Source: Bacilli bacterium (GTDB lineage: Bacteria; Bacillota_I; Bacilli_A; RFN20; CAG-826). Taken from it: DNA of 64,000 bases. The translations under genes and the position numbers were made by a program. The notes under the pieces are model-generated. The model saw only the letters and a program-made list of their open reading frames with translations, was not told the DNA's origin and made no database searches. The stretch lies in assembly GCA_900767825.1 (NCBI GenBank), contig CAAGAN010000033.1, positions 1 through 64,000 of the forward strand. Direction: 5' to 3'. This document shows, one piece after another, positions 1-8,430 of this stretch. Positions within the stretch are counted from its first letter, which is position 1. Each line of letters starts with the position of its first letter.

Positions 1-19
1 ACGTGTGCTCTTCCGATCT
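1..19 (+). other. Illumina adapter remnant
   Basis: The first 19 bases, ACGTGTGCTCTTCCGATCT, are identical to the 3' end of the standard Illumina TruSeq read-2 adapter. This is library sequence left at a contig end and not part of the genome. It means the window begins at an assembly boundary and that any reading frame running into base 1 is artificial there. Confidence 0.96.
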
Positions 20-147
20 TTAATAATTATGAAAAAACCTATCTGCAAGTTGTATCTTTAGGTAAAAAATACCTAGGTTTGGATATTGATGAAAATGAAG
101 AAAAACTAGCTTCTGATTTAGAAAAAATGATTCCAAATCAAAAATAA
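20..147 (+). CDS. C-terminal fragment of an unidentified protein
   Basis: An open frame enters from the contig edge and stops with TAA at 145-147. It reads as about 42 residues and ends in an acidic/amphipathic tail (GLDIDENEEKLASDLEKM, then IPNQK). The frame runs through the adapter without a stop, but those codons are not genomic. No family can be named from so short a tail. It lies about 78 bases upstream of tig on the same strand, so it may be the preceding gene of the same transcription unit. Confidence 0.5.
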
Positions 148-225
148 ATTTAATTTAAAATCATCAAATTCTTTTAATTCTATCTTTAGATAGGGTATAT
201 TATCTCTTGCTGTAAAGGAAAACTT

Positions 226-1500
226 ATGAAAAATACATTAAAAAATTTAGACGATTGCAAAGTCGAAATTACCGTTGAGGTCCCAACTGATACCTGGACC
301 GCCGCCCAAAAGAAAGCCTTTAGCAAACTTGCTAGCAATGTCTCTCTTCCTGGATTTAGGAAAGGACACGCTCCAGAAGCCATGCTAAAAAGCCATATCG
401 ATCCTAACAAGGTTCTTGATCAAGCTATCAATGACATCCTTCCAACTGTCTATGCTGAAGTCATCACCGAAAACAAGGTCGAACCATTCTATCGCCCAGA
501 TGTCGATGTCACTAAAATTAGCGACACTGATTTAACCTTAAAGTTTGTCATCACTCTCGCTCCAAAGGTTACTTTAGGTGCTTATACTGGCTTACATGCC
601 GAAAAAGAAGTCGCCTCTGTTACCGATGAAGAAGTTAATAAAGACATCGAATCTAGACTAAATGGCTTAGCCGAATTAGTCGTTACTGATAAAGCTGCCG
701 AAAAAGGTGACACTGTCGTTATCGATTTCGAAGGATTTATCGATGGAGTTGCTTTCGAAGGTGGAAAAGCTGACAACTATTCTCTTGAATTGGGCTCAAA
801 TTCCTTTGTTCCTGGATTCGAAGATGCCTTAATTGGAGTCAAAGCCAATGAAAATAAGGATGTCGAAGTTACCTTCCCAACCCAATATGTCAAAGAATTA
901 GCGGGAAAGAAAGCTACCTTCAAATGCTTCGTCCACGAAGTCAAGAAGAAAGTCATCCCTGAATTGAATGATGAAACTGTCGCTGACTTGAACTTAGAAA
1001 ACGTCAAGACTGTCGATGAATTAAAGGAATTCTCCAAGAAGAATCTATTAGAAAGAAAAGTCAACCAAATCGAAAACAAGTATTATAACGATATCTTTGC
1101 CCAAATCGTTGACAATTCTACTGTCGAAGTTGCTTCTAATATCATTGATGCCGAAGCCAATGCTTCATTAGAAAACCTAAAGAAGCAAGTCGAAGGCAAC
1201 GGACTTACTTTCGAACAATATAAGGAAATCACCGGCAAAACCGAAGAAGCCTTAAAGGAAGAAATGAAAAAGGAAAGCCTAAAGAATATCAAGGGCTACC
1301 TCGTATTGAATACTCTTGCCGCTAAAGAACATCTTCTTCTAGATGATGCCGAATTCGATGTCGAATTAGCTAAGATGGCCGATACTTACAAGATGAGTGT
1401 CGAAGACTTAAAGAAAGCCCTCGGAAACAACTTGAGCGGATTTAGGGAGAATATCGTATCCGGTAAAGTTAGGAAATTCGTATTAGAAAACAATAAATAA
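226..1500 (+). CDS. tig: Trigger factor (ribosome-associated chaperone / PPIase)
   Basis: Trigger factor binds ribosomal protein L23 at the exit tunnel and shields nascent chains; its middle domain is an FKBP-type prolyl isomerase. The 424-residue length is normal for the family. The ribosome-binding signature GFRKG lies at residues 43-47 in the N-terminal domain. An FKBP-like segment follows at roughly 150-245, with FEGFIDGVAFEGGKA and a downstream VPGFEDAL. A long helical C-terminal chaperone domain runs to the end. The start is supported by an AAGGAAAA Shine-Dalgarno just upstream. lon follows 51 bases later; in Bacillus clpX sits between tig and lon, and here it is absent. Confidence 0.97.
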   Translation: MKNTLKNLDDCKVEITVEVPTDTWTAAQKKAFSKLASNVSLPGFRKGHAPEAMLKSHIDPNKVLDQAINDILPTVYAEVITENKVEPFYRPDVDVTKISDTDLTLKFVITLAPKVTLGAYTGLHAEKEVASVTDEEVNKDIESRLNGLAELVVTDKAAEKGDTVVIDFEGFIDGVAFEGGKADNYSLELGSNSFVPGFEDALIGVKANENKDVEVTFPTQYVKELAGKKATFKCFVHEVKKKVIPELNDETVADLNLENVKTVDELKEFSKKNLLERKVNQIENKYYNDIFAQIVDNSTVEVASNIIDAEANASLENLKKQVEGNGLTFEQYKEITGKTEEALKEEMKKESLKNIKGYLVLNTLAAKEHLLLDDAEFDVELAKMADTYKMSVEDLKKALGNNLSGFRENIVSGKVRKFVLENNK

Positions 1501-1517
1501 CCTTATATAAATATATA

Positions 1518-1535
1518 ATAGGGGATGTTCCCTAT
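1518..1535 (+). promoter_or_regulatory. Short hairpin in the lon leader
   Basis: The perfect inverted repeat ATAGGG-N6-CCCTAT lies between tig and the lon Shine-Dalgarno (AGGAGG at 1541-1546). A TATAAT overlaps its left edge (1514-1519) and could be a -10 box, but no convincing -35 was found. There is no T-run, so it is unlikely to be a terminator. It may be a leader structure. I saw no CtsR or CIRCE box. Confidence 0.3.
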
Positions 1536-1551
1536 AAGAAAGGAGGCTCTT

Positions 1552-3900
1552 ATGCCAGAAAATGAAACTTTAGATAAAGTCTCTTCCTCAATTACCCTTC
1601 CTCTTCTTATTGTCAGAGCATTAGTTGTATTCCCTTTGATGAGCGAGGATATCGAGGCATCAAGGGAATTTTCTATCAATTCGATTAATGAATCTTTGAC
1701 TAAGAATACCTCAGACATCATTCTTGTCTCCCAAAAAGAAGAGAAAATAGATAATCCTGAATTTAAGGATATATTTGATGTCGGCTCCTTATGCAAGATC
1801 ATTACTTCTTCTAAAGTCGATAATGTTAGCAAGATTAGAGTTGTTGCTTCAAAAAGATTTAGGATTGATTCCATTTTCCTTAAAGATGGAGCCTATTTTG
1901 CAACCGGAAATATATTAGAAGATGAAAATGAAAATGCCTATGACGAAATAGAGACAGTCAAGAAGATTGTTGATTTCATCAGTGCAAACCCAAATATTAC
2001 CCGTTCAATGCCTAGATCTACTATATCTAGTTTTAGTAAAGGTATACCTCCTTCAACTTTAGCTGACCAACTAGCTTCTTTCCTTCCTTTGGATATAAAG
2101 CAAAGGCAAAAGGTATTAGAAGAAACTAGTGTCGATAAAAGACTTAAATTAATATTAGGCTTCCTTGAAGACATGAAGACTTCTTTAGAAGTTGATAGAG
2201 AACTAGATGATAAAGTTCGTCGCAGCGCCGAAAAGACCCAAAAGGATTATTTCCTTAGGGAAAAGATGAAAGCCATTAGGCAAGAACTTGGCGATAATGA
2301 AGACGGGACTAGCTTTGAGGATAAGATTCTTTCTAAATTAGAGAAGAACCCATATCCAGAAAATATCAAGGCTAAGATCAAAAACGAATTGAAGCGTTAC
2401 CAGATGATGCCTGAATCTTCTCTTGAATCATCTTTGATCATGTCTTATATCGAGACGCTTATCTCGGTTCCTTGGTTTGAAAAAAGCGAGGATGACATGG
2501 ATTTAAGCCATGTTAAGGAAGTTCTTGATGAAGACCATTATGGATTAGAGAAAGTTAAGAAGAGGATTATAGAATATCTAGCCGTCAAGAAGATGACTGG
2601 AAATCTAAAAGCCCCGATTCTTTGCTTCTATGGTCCGCCAGGATGCGGCAAGACTAGTCTAGGTAGAAGCATTGCTAAAGCCTTGGGTAGGAAATTCTTC
2701 AAGACTGCCTTGGGTGGTATTTCTGATGAAGCCGAAATAAGGGGTCATAGAAGGACTTATGTTGGTTCAATGCCAGGGAGAATTATCCACGGGATGATTA
2801 AATCCGGCACGACTAATCCGGTTTTCCTTCTAGATGAAATCGATAAAGTAGGTGGATCAAATTATAAAGGCGATCCTAGCAGCGCTCTTCTAGAAGTCCT
2901 TGATCCAGAACAAAACTTTGCCTTTAACGATAATTACATTGAAGAGCCTTATGATTTAAGCAATGTATTGTTCATCTGCACGGCTAACTATATCGAAAAT
3001 GTCCCAGCTCCACTTAGGGATAGGCTTGAATTAATCGAAGTCCCTTCTTATACAGAACTAGAGAAAATTAAGATTGCTAATGGCTTCCTTATCCCAAAGC
3101 AAATAAAGCTAGCAGGATTAAAGGAATCTGACATCGAATTTGAAGAAGGCTCAATCAAGACTTTAATCGAACATTATTCAATGGAAGCAGGGGTTAGGCA
3201 GCTTGAAAGGCTAATTTCTTCGCTTTGCCGTAAGGCTGTAGTCGAAATTCTTACTGATAAAGATGTAACTAGACCTATTAAAATCGATAACGACAAGATA
3301 CATAAATACCTTGGCGTCGAGCTTTTCGAAGGTACTAAAAAGGAAAAAGAACCTCAAGTTGGTGTTGTAACTGGACTTGCCTATACTGAATTTGGAGGAG
3401 ATATACTTCCAATCGAAGTTACCTATTTCAAAGGTAAGGGCGGGCTGGTTTTGACTGGCAAATTAGGGGATGTCATGAAAGAAAGTGCGACTATCGCGCT
3501 AGATTATGTCCGTGCCAATTCGAAAAAATATAACATTGACGATGAGATCTTCCAATCTAATGACATCCATATCCATGTTCCTGAAGGCGCTGTCCCTAAG
3601 GATGGTCCTAGTGCTGGGGTTGCCATTACCTGTGCGATTATTTCTTGCTTGACCCATAAGGAAGTATCTCCAAATGTCGCCATGACTGGAGAAGTTACTT
3701 TAAGGGGAAAGGCCCTTCCTATCGGTGGATTAAGAGAAAAATCTTTGGCTGCTGCTAGAAGCGGAATCAAGGAGATTATTGTTCCTATAGATAATAAGAA
3801 AGATGTTGAGGAACTTCCTGAAGAAGTTAAGAAAGTCTTGAAGATTACCTATATGAAATGCGTCGATGATGCCTTAGCTAGGATATTTGTAAACAAATAA
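1552..3900 (+). CDS. lon: ATP-dependent protease Lon (LonA type)
   Basis: Lon is a cytosolic hexameric AAA+ serine protease that degrades misfolded and regulatory proteins. The ATG at 1552 was chosen because AGGAGG sits 5 bases before it; an in-frame ATG at 1525 lacks a ribosome binding site. The resulting 782 residues match LonA. Domains in order: an N-terminal LON substrate domain opening with LPLLIVRALVVFP, a helical linker, the AAA+ module with Walker A GPPGCGKTS near residue 361 and Walker B FLLDEIDK, then the protease domain with PKDGPSAGVA (catalytic Ser687) and Lys730 in GGLREK. The 43-residue Ser-Lys spacing fits the family. engB follows after 2 bases. Confidence 0.97.
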   Translation: MPENETLDKVSSSITLPLLIVRALVVFPLMSEDIEASREFSINSINESLTKNTSDIILVSQKEEKIDNPEFKDIFDVGSLCKIITSSKVDNVSKIRVVASKRFRIDSIFLKDGAYFATGNILEDENENAYDEIETVKKIVDFISANPNITRSMPRSTISSFSKGIPPSTLADQLASFLPLDIKQRQKVLEETSVDKRLKLILGFLEDMKTSLEVDRELDDKVRRSAEKTQKDYFLREKMKAIRQELGDNEDGTSFEDKILSKLEKNPYPENIKAKIKNELKRYQMMPESSLESSLIMSYIETLISVPWFEKSEDDMDLSHVKEVLDEDHYGLEKVKKRIIEYLAVKKMTGNLKAPILCFYGPPGCGKTSLGRSIAKALGRKFFKTALGGISDEAEIRGHRRTYVGSMPGRIIHGMIKSGTTNPVFLLDEIDKVGGSNYKGDPSSALLEVLDPEQNFAFNDNYIEEPYDLSNVLFICTANYIENVPAPLRDRLELIEVPSYTELEKIKIANGFLIPKQIKLAGLKESDIEFEEGSIKTLIEHYSMEAGVRQLERLISSLCRKAVVEILTDKDVTRPIKIDNDKIHKYLGVELFEGTKKEKEPQVGVVTGLAYTEFGGDILPIEVTYFKGKGGLVLTGKLGDVMKESATIALDYVRANSKKYNIDDEIFQSNDIHIHVPEGAVPKDGPSAGVAITCAIISCLTHKEVSPNVAMTGEVTLRGKALPIGGLREKSLAAARSGIKEIIVPIDNKKDVEELPEEVKKVLKITYMKCVDDALARIFVNK

Positions 3901-3902
3901 TT

Positions 3903-4472
3903 ATGGTTGATTTCAAGAAAGTAAAATTTGTTACTTCCTGTGTTGATGTTTCTTCTTCCCCAAAAGATAACATCCCTTGCTTATTGATACTAGGCAGGTC
4001 TAATGTAGGCAAATCCAGTCTAATAAACGCCTTGGTAGGCCAAAAAATAGCCTTCTCTAGCAAAAAGGCAGGAAAGACTAAATTATTGAATTATTTTCTA
4101 ATTGACAATAAATTCTATCTAGTCGATTCTCCTGGATATGGTTCAACTGGATATGCAACCAAAGATACAATCCAATTCTCCACAATGGTCGAATCTTTCT
4201 TAGATCATTCTAATTGCAAGGGCATTATCTTGCTTTTGGATCTAAGAAGAACTTTAGGAGAAGATGATATTGCCTTTATTAGGTATCTAGAGAATTCAGG
4301 CCATGATATCGTTACTATCATTACTAAAGCTGATACATTAAACCAATCTAGTCTTCATAAAGCCAAGATGGAAGCTATTAGGGTTGGATTAAATGAACCA
4401 TTATTTTCAGATCTAACCTCAAAATCATTAACAAAGATTAGAGCTAGCATCGCTTCCTTAATTTCTAAATAA
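3903..4472 (+). CDS. engB: Ribosome biogenesis GTPase EngB (YsxC/YihA)
   Basis: EngB is a small essential TRAFAC GTPase needed for late assembly of the 50S subunit. The 189-residue product has the P-loop GRSNVGKSS at residues 31-39, G3 DSPGYG, and TKAD as the G4 base-recognition motif. Length and the absence of extra domains fit the family. It begins 2 bases after lon with no clear Shine-Dalgarno, implying translation coupled to lon, and the lon-engB order is the Bacillus order. A strong terminator follows its stop. Confidence 0.96.
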   Translation: MVDFKKVKFVTSCVDVSSSPKDNIPCLLILGRSNVGKSSLINALVGQKIAFSSKKAGKTKLLNYFLIDNKFYLVDSPGYGSTGYATKDTIQFSTMVESFLDHSNCKGIILLLDLRRTLGEDDIAFIRYLENSGHDIVTIITKADTLNQSSLHKAKMEAIRVGLNEPLFSDLTSKSLTKIRASIASLISK

Positions 4473-4476
4473 AATC

Positions 4477-4503
4477 GTTCACCTGCTTGGTGAACTTTTT
4501 TTA
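4477..4503 (+). terminator. Rho-independent terminator of tig-lon-engB
   Basis: A perfect 7-bp stem GTTCACC / GGTGAAC around a 5-base loop (4477-4495) is followed at once by a T-rich tract. It begins five bases after the engB stop and separates this unit from the valS T-box leader. Confidence 0.93.
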
Positions 4504-4540
4504 TTTTCTTCTTGTTATAAAGGTTAATAAATCCCATAAT

Positions 4541-4742
4541 ATTGACGTCAAGGATGTAGAAGGGATTTACCTATCTTTCTAAATAGAGAGCCTAGTAAGG
4601 TGAAAGTAGGCTAGAAAGAAGTAATGAGTCAGCTACGGAGGCTATTTATCTTTTTTAGAAAAAGAAAAAGAGAGCTAGATAGATATTCTATCTTGAATTT
4701 GGGTGGTACCGCGATAATTCGTCCCAAAAAAGGGACTTTTTA
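4541..4742 (+). ncRNA. T-box riboswitch (tRNA-Val sensing) controlling valS
   Basis: The leader carries the T-box sequence GGGTGGTACCGCGAT (4701-4715), which pairs with the NCCA end of uncharged tRNA. It is followed by a terminator hairpin GTCCC-AAAAAA-GGGAC (4721-4736) and a T-run. Upstream, TGAC (4543-4546) can pair with GTCA (4628-4631) to close Stem I. On its 3' side GTA followed by A (4621-4623) is the best candidate specifier codon, which is a valine codon; I cannot fold it to prove this. valS starts directly downstream, as expected for a T-box sensing its cognate tRNA. The T-box itself is near certain; the specifier assignment is tentative. Confidence 0.95.
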
Positions 4743-4756
4743 TTTGGAGGAAATCT

Positions 4757-7336
4757 ATGTTAGACACCCATTATGAGCCTAAAAAAGTTGAAGAAGGGAA
4801 ATATGAATCCTGGAAGGATAAGGGATATTTTTCCTGCGGAGACAAAACTAAACAACCATTCTCATTAGTTATACCACCCCCAAATGTCACAGGTAAATTA
4901 CATCTAGGACATGTAATGGATACAATTCCTGATGACATCATTGCTAGATATAAGCGAATGATGGGATTTGATGTCCTTTGGGTACCTGGAGTCGATCACG
5001 CTGGAATTGCAACCCAAGCCAAAGTTGAGGCTAAGTTAAGGGAATCTGGAATTTCTAGATTTGACTTAGGAAGAGAGAAATTTGTAAAGACTACCTACAA
5101 ATGGAAAGATGAATATGCAGCGACCATCCATAAACAATGGGCTAAAATCGGACTTTCCGTTGATTATAACCATGAGAGATTTACTCTTGATGAAGGCTTA
5201 TCCAAGGCTGTTAGACATGTTTTTGTCACTTTATATAATGAAGGGCTTATCTATCAAGGTGAAAGGATTATTAACTGGGATCCAGAATTACATACTGCTT
5301 TATCTAATATAGAAGTAATCCACCAGGATGATGAAGGTGAATTCTATTATTTCTATTATGATGTAGTTGATAGCGATGAAAAGTTAGTTGTCGCGACTAC
5401 TAGACCTGAAACAATGTTTGGCGACCAAGCCATATTTGTTAATCCAAAAGACGAAAGATATAAGCATTTAATCGGCAAGAAGTGCATTAATCCTGCTAAT
5501 GGGGAAGCTCTTCCTATCATGGGCGATAGCTATGTCGACTTATCTTTTGGGACAGGTGCGATGAAAGCTACCCCGGCCCATGACCCAAATGACTATAAAT
5601 TAGCAAAGAAATATAACTTGAAGATTGTCAAGGTCCTTGATGAATCGGCAAGGATGAATGAGAATGCTCTTAAATATGCTGGTTTAGATAGATATGAATG
5701 CCGTAAAGCCTTGGTTAATGATATAAAGGAAAACGGACATCTACAAAAAATAGAAAAATTCGTCCATAGCGTCGGACATTCTGAAAGAAGTGGAGTCGTT
5801 GTCGAACCAATGTTGTCAAAGCAATGGTTTGTAAAGATGAAGCCTCTTGCGGATAAAGTTATCGAAATGATGAATTCCAAAGATAAGATTAATTTCATTC
5901 CTAGAAGATTTGAGAAAGTCCTTACTAGATGGATGTCTAATTGCGATGATTGGTGTGTTTCACGTCAATTATGGTGGGGGCATCGCATTCCTGCCTATTA
6001 TTCTAAAAAAGATGGTTCGATTCTTGTAAGCGAGACTGAACCTGATATGAACGAGTATGTCCAGGATGAAGATGTTCTTGATACTTGGTTCTCTTCTGGG
6101 CTCTGGCCTTTTGCTACTTTGGGTTGGCCAGAGAAGACTAGCGATTTTGAAAGATATTTCCCAACTTCAGTATTAGTAACTGGATATGACATTATCTTCT
6201 TCTGGGTTTCTAGAATGGTATTCCAGTCCCTTCATTTTACTAACCAGATTCCATTTAAGGATATTGTAATACATGGCTTAATCAGGGATGAATTAGGAAG
6301 AAAGATGTCAAAATCGCTTGGAAACGGGATTGATCCAATCGATGTAATCGACCAATATGGAGTCGATGCCTTACGTTATTTCATCACGACCAATTCTACC
6401 CCAGGACAAGATATGCGTTATAGCGATGAAAAACTTAAGTCCAGCCAGAATTATCTAAATAAGATCTGGAATGCGACTAGGTATGTCGAGATGAATCTAG
6501 GGGAAGATTTCATTCCTTCTAAAATTGATAAGAAATCCTTATCTACCTTAGATAGATATATCCTTTCTAGATTAAATAAGACAATCAAGAACGTCCAATC
6601 TAAGATGGAAAAATATGAATTTGGTGCAGCTAGCTCTATTTTATATAGCTTCGTCTATGATGATTTTTGCTCCTTCTATCTAGAGATGTCAAAGATTACA
6701 TTGCTAGATGAAGAGGAAAAGGAAAATACAAAGAATGTCTTATACGAAGTAATACGTTCAATCATATTGATGATTTATCCATATACCCCATTTATTGCTG
6801 AAGAGATGTATCTATCTTTACCTAACCATAAAGCTTCGATTATGGAAGAAGTCTATCCTAAGTTTGATAAGGGATATATGTCTCCTTCATTTGAGAAAAA
6901 AGGTGAATTATTAAAGAAGATGATTTCTGATATCAGAGGATATAAATCTGCCTCCAAAATCGCCCCAAATGCCAAGATGGATATCTATATCTCCCCTAAA
7001 TCCCCATTTAAGGGAATAGAGAATTACCTTGAAAGGTTTACTTTTGCTAGCAAGGTTGAATTTGTTTCTACTTTAGATCCTTCTTTACCTAGCTTTGCTT
7101 ATGGGGATTATAATCTTGCCTTGGAGCAATCTTTAGACAAAGAAGAATTAATTGCTATCCTAAATAAGGAAATTGCTTTCCTAGAAAAAGAAGTTGGCAG
7201 GGGCGAAAATATGTTATCTAATCCTAATTTCATAGCAAAAGCCCCGAAAGAGAAGGTAAATCTAGAAAAAGAGAAGCTAGAGACTAACAAAAAGAAACTA
7301 GCTGCAAATAAATCTAGATTAGAATCTCTAAAATAA
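4757..7336 (+). CDS. valS: Valyl-tRNA synthetase
   Basis: This class Ia synthetase charges tRNA-Val and edits mischarged threonine. The 859-residue protein has the HIGH-type motif HLGH at residues 49-52 inside PPNVTGKLHLGHV and the KMSKS loop at 516-520. A CP1 editing domain lies between them (TTRPETMFGD, then GTGAMKATPAHDPND). An anticodon-binding domain follows, and the last 70 or so residues form the Lys/Glu-rich coiled coil (tRNA arm) typical of ValRS. GGAGG at 4746-4750 sets the start. Expression should be induced by uncharged tRNA-Val through the T-box just upstream. Confidence 0.98.
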   Translation: MLDTHYEPKKVEEGKYESWKDKGYFSCGDKTKQPFSLVIPPPNVTGKLHLGHVMDTIPDDIIARYKRMMGFDVLWVPGVDHAGIATQAKVEAKLRESGISRFDLGREKFVKTTYKWKDEYAATIHKQWAKIGLSVDYNHERFTLDEGLSKAVRHVFVTLYNEGLIYQGERIINWDPELHTALSNIEVIHQDDEGEFYYFYYDVVDSDEKLVVATTRPETMFGDQAIFVNPKDERYKHLIGKKCINPANGEALPIMGDSYVDLSFGTGAMKATPAHDPNDYKLAKKYNLKIVKVLDESARMNENALKYAGLDRYECRKALVNDIKENGHLQKIEKFVHSVGHSERSGVVVEPMLSKQWFVKMKPLADKVIEMMNSKDKINFIPRRFEKVLTRWMSNCDDWCVSRQLWWGHRIPAYYSKKDGSILVSETEPDMNEYVQDEDVLDTWFSSGLWPFATLGWPEKTSDFERYFPTSVLVTGYDIIFFWVSRMVFQSLHFTNQIPFKDIVIHGLIRDELGRKMSKSLGNGIDPIDVIDQYGVDALRYFITTNSTPGQDMRYSDEKLKSSQNYLNKIWNATRYVEMNLGEDFIPSKIDKKSLSTLDRYILSRLNKTIKNVQSKMEKYEFGAASSILYSFVYDDFCSFYLEMSKITLLDEEEKENTKNVLYEVIRSIILMIYPYTPFIAEEMYLSLPNHKASIMEEVYPKFDKGYMSPSFEKKGELLKKMISDIRGYKSASKIAPNAKMDIYISPKSPFKGIENYLERFTFASKVEFVSTLDPSLPSFAYGDYNLALEQSLDKEELIAILNKEIAFLEKEVGRGENMLSNPNFIAKAPKEKVNLEKEKLETNKKKLAANKSRLESLK

Positions 7337-7357
7337 TTGTAGCCAAATAGCCTATTG

Positions 7358-7386
7358 ACCTCCTACTTAATAGTAAGGAGGTTTTT
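7358..7386 (+). terminator. Hairpin between valS and the small gene; 3' arm doubles as Shine-Dalgarno
   Basis: ACCTCCT (7358-7364) pairs with AGGAGGT (7376-7382), followed by a short T-run. It resembles a weak terminator for valS, but its 3' arm is also the perfect AGGAGG that serves the ATG at 7391. In the folded form the ribosome binding site would be hidden, so it could act on translation as well as on transcription. Confidence 0.6.
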
Positions 7387-7390
7387 ATTT

Positions 7391-7579
7391 ATGAATGAAA
7401 TTAGGTGTAGCGAAGAAGAATTAAATAATACTAGGGTAGGGGAAGCATTGACTCTAGCGACTGTATTTGTTGTATTTACAACTGTTATTTTATCCATTGT
7501 TGCCTATAGGCTATTTGTATCAAACGGAGGAAAGATTTCTCTTCCTGGCGGATATAAATTCGAATGGACTAGCAAATGA
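7391..7579 (+). CDS. Small single-pass membrane protein of unknown function
   Basis: A 62-residue protein with a short acidic N-terminus (MNEIRCSEEELNNTRVGEAL), one membrane segment at about residues 20-42 and a short tail GGKISLPGGYKFEWTSK. Because the N-terminus is acidic and the post-membrane side carries few basic residues, topology is unclear. AGGAGG 9 bases upstream supports the ATG at 7391. The stop overlaps the radC start in ATGA, so the two are translationally coupled. I do not recognise the family. It lacks double-glycine leader features, and a structural or regulatory partner of RadC is only a guess. Confidence 0.75.
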   Translation: MNEIRCSEEELNNTRVGEALTLATVFVVFTTVILSIVAYRLFVSNGGKISLPGGYKFEWTSK

Positions 7580-8229
7580 AGATTGCTAATTTGAATAATG
7601 AAGATAAGCCTAGGGAAAAGGCAATGCAAAATGGGATATCTTCCTTGACTGATTCTGAACTTCTAGCCTTATTAATATCGACTGGGCATAAAGGGGAATC
7701 TTCTTTAGAGATTGCCTCGAAGTTATTTTTCCAATATCCAAATCTAGATAAATTAAAGAATATTTCTTATCAGGAACTTACTTCTTTTAAAGGGCTAGGA
7801 AAGGCTAGGTCATTAACCTTGCTAGCTAGTTTTGAATTAGCTAGGAGAATCGAACTAAAAAAGAGTCCAGAATATAGTTACGAGGATGTATTAAAACGTA
7901 TAAAAGGAAATATATATGTAGAGGAATTTCATTTATTATGCCTAGATTCTTCTAAAACGTTAATTAGGGATTATTCATTTTCTTCTTTTAGGTTTGATAA
8001 GATTGATATCGATATTAATTCCTTGACTAAGATTGCATTAAGATGCGATGGCAAGAAAGTATGCTTGGTACATACTCATCTTTCTAAATTTCCATATCCA
8101 TCAAAAGAAGATGTAAATACTAGTATTCTTCTAAAAGATAAGTTTGCTCAGTTTGATATAGAATTCTTTGATTCAATAATACTCACTAAGGAAAATATGT
8201 ATTCATTCAAGAAGGAGGGATTGCTCTAG
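7576..8229 (+). CDS. radC: RadC/UPF0758 family JAMM-domain protein, divergent motif
   Basis: A 217-residue RadC-family protein. The N-terminal half has the helix-hairpin-helix-like region (LTDSELLALLISTGHKG, then FKGLGKARSLTLLASFELARR). The C-terminal JAMM/MPN+ fold has HTH and a later Asp in the H-x-H-x10-D spacing (H166, H168, D179), so the metal ligands are kept. However, the usual HNHPSG sequence has become HTHLSKF. The family's biochemical role is unsettled; it was named for a repair phenotype in E. coli that was later withdrawn. The start overlaps the preceding small gene by 4 bases, indicating one operon. Confidence 0.88.
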   Translation: MKIANLNNEDKPREKAMQNGISSLTDSELLALLISTGHKGESSLEIASKLFFQYPNLDKLKNISYQELTSFKGLGKARSLTLLASFELARRIELKKSPEYSYEDVLKRIKGNIYVEEFHLLCLDSSKTLIRDYSFSSFRFDKIDIDINSLTKIALRCDGKKVCLVHTHLSKFPYPSKEDVNTSILLKDKFAQFDIEFFDSIILTKENMYSFKKEGLL

Positions 8230-8231
8230 AT

Positions 8232-8425
8232 ATATTAATTTATTTCCTTTTATGATTGGTTAGCAAGCAAAACAACAAAATTCCTCTTCCCTTATGGGAA
8301 GTAAGTGTGTATAGTATTTGCGTTGTCGCCTTTTGCTTTTGGGCCGCAACCGCATAGAAAAGGTTAAAAAAAGAGAAATCTACCTCGATAGCGAGTCTTC
8401 AATAAAGCATCAAATACAGGAGGAA
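8232..8425 (+). ncRNA. Structured 5' leader of rplU (L21-leader-like)
   Basis: The 200 bases between radC and rplU hold stable foldable elements: CTTCCC-TTAT-GGGAAG (8286-8301), and TGCGTTG near 8318 facing CAACCGCA near 8347-8354. In many Firmicutes rplU is preceded by an autoregulatory L21 leader RNA, and position and size agree. A TATGAT at 8251-8256 could be the -10 box, but no good -35 was seen. I infer the function from location; a covariance search would be needed to assign the family. Confidence 0.5.
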
Positions 8426-8430
8426 AAGAC

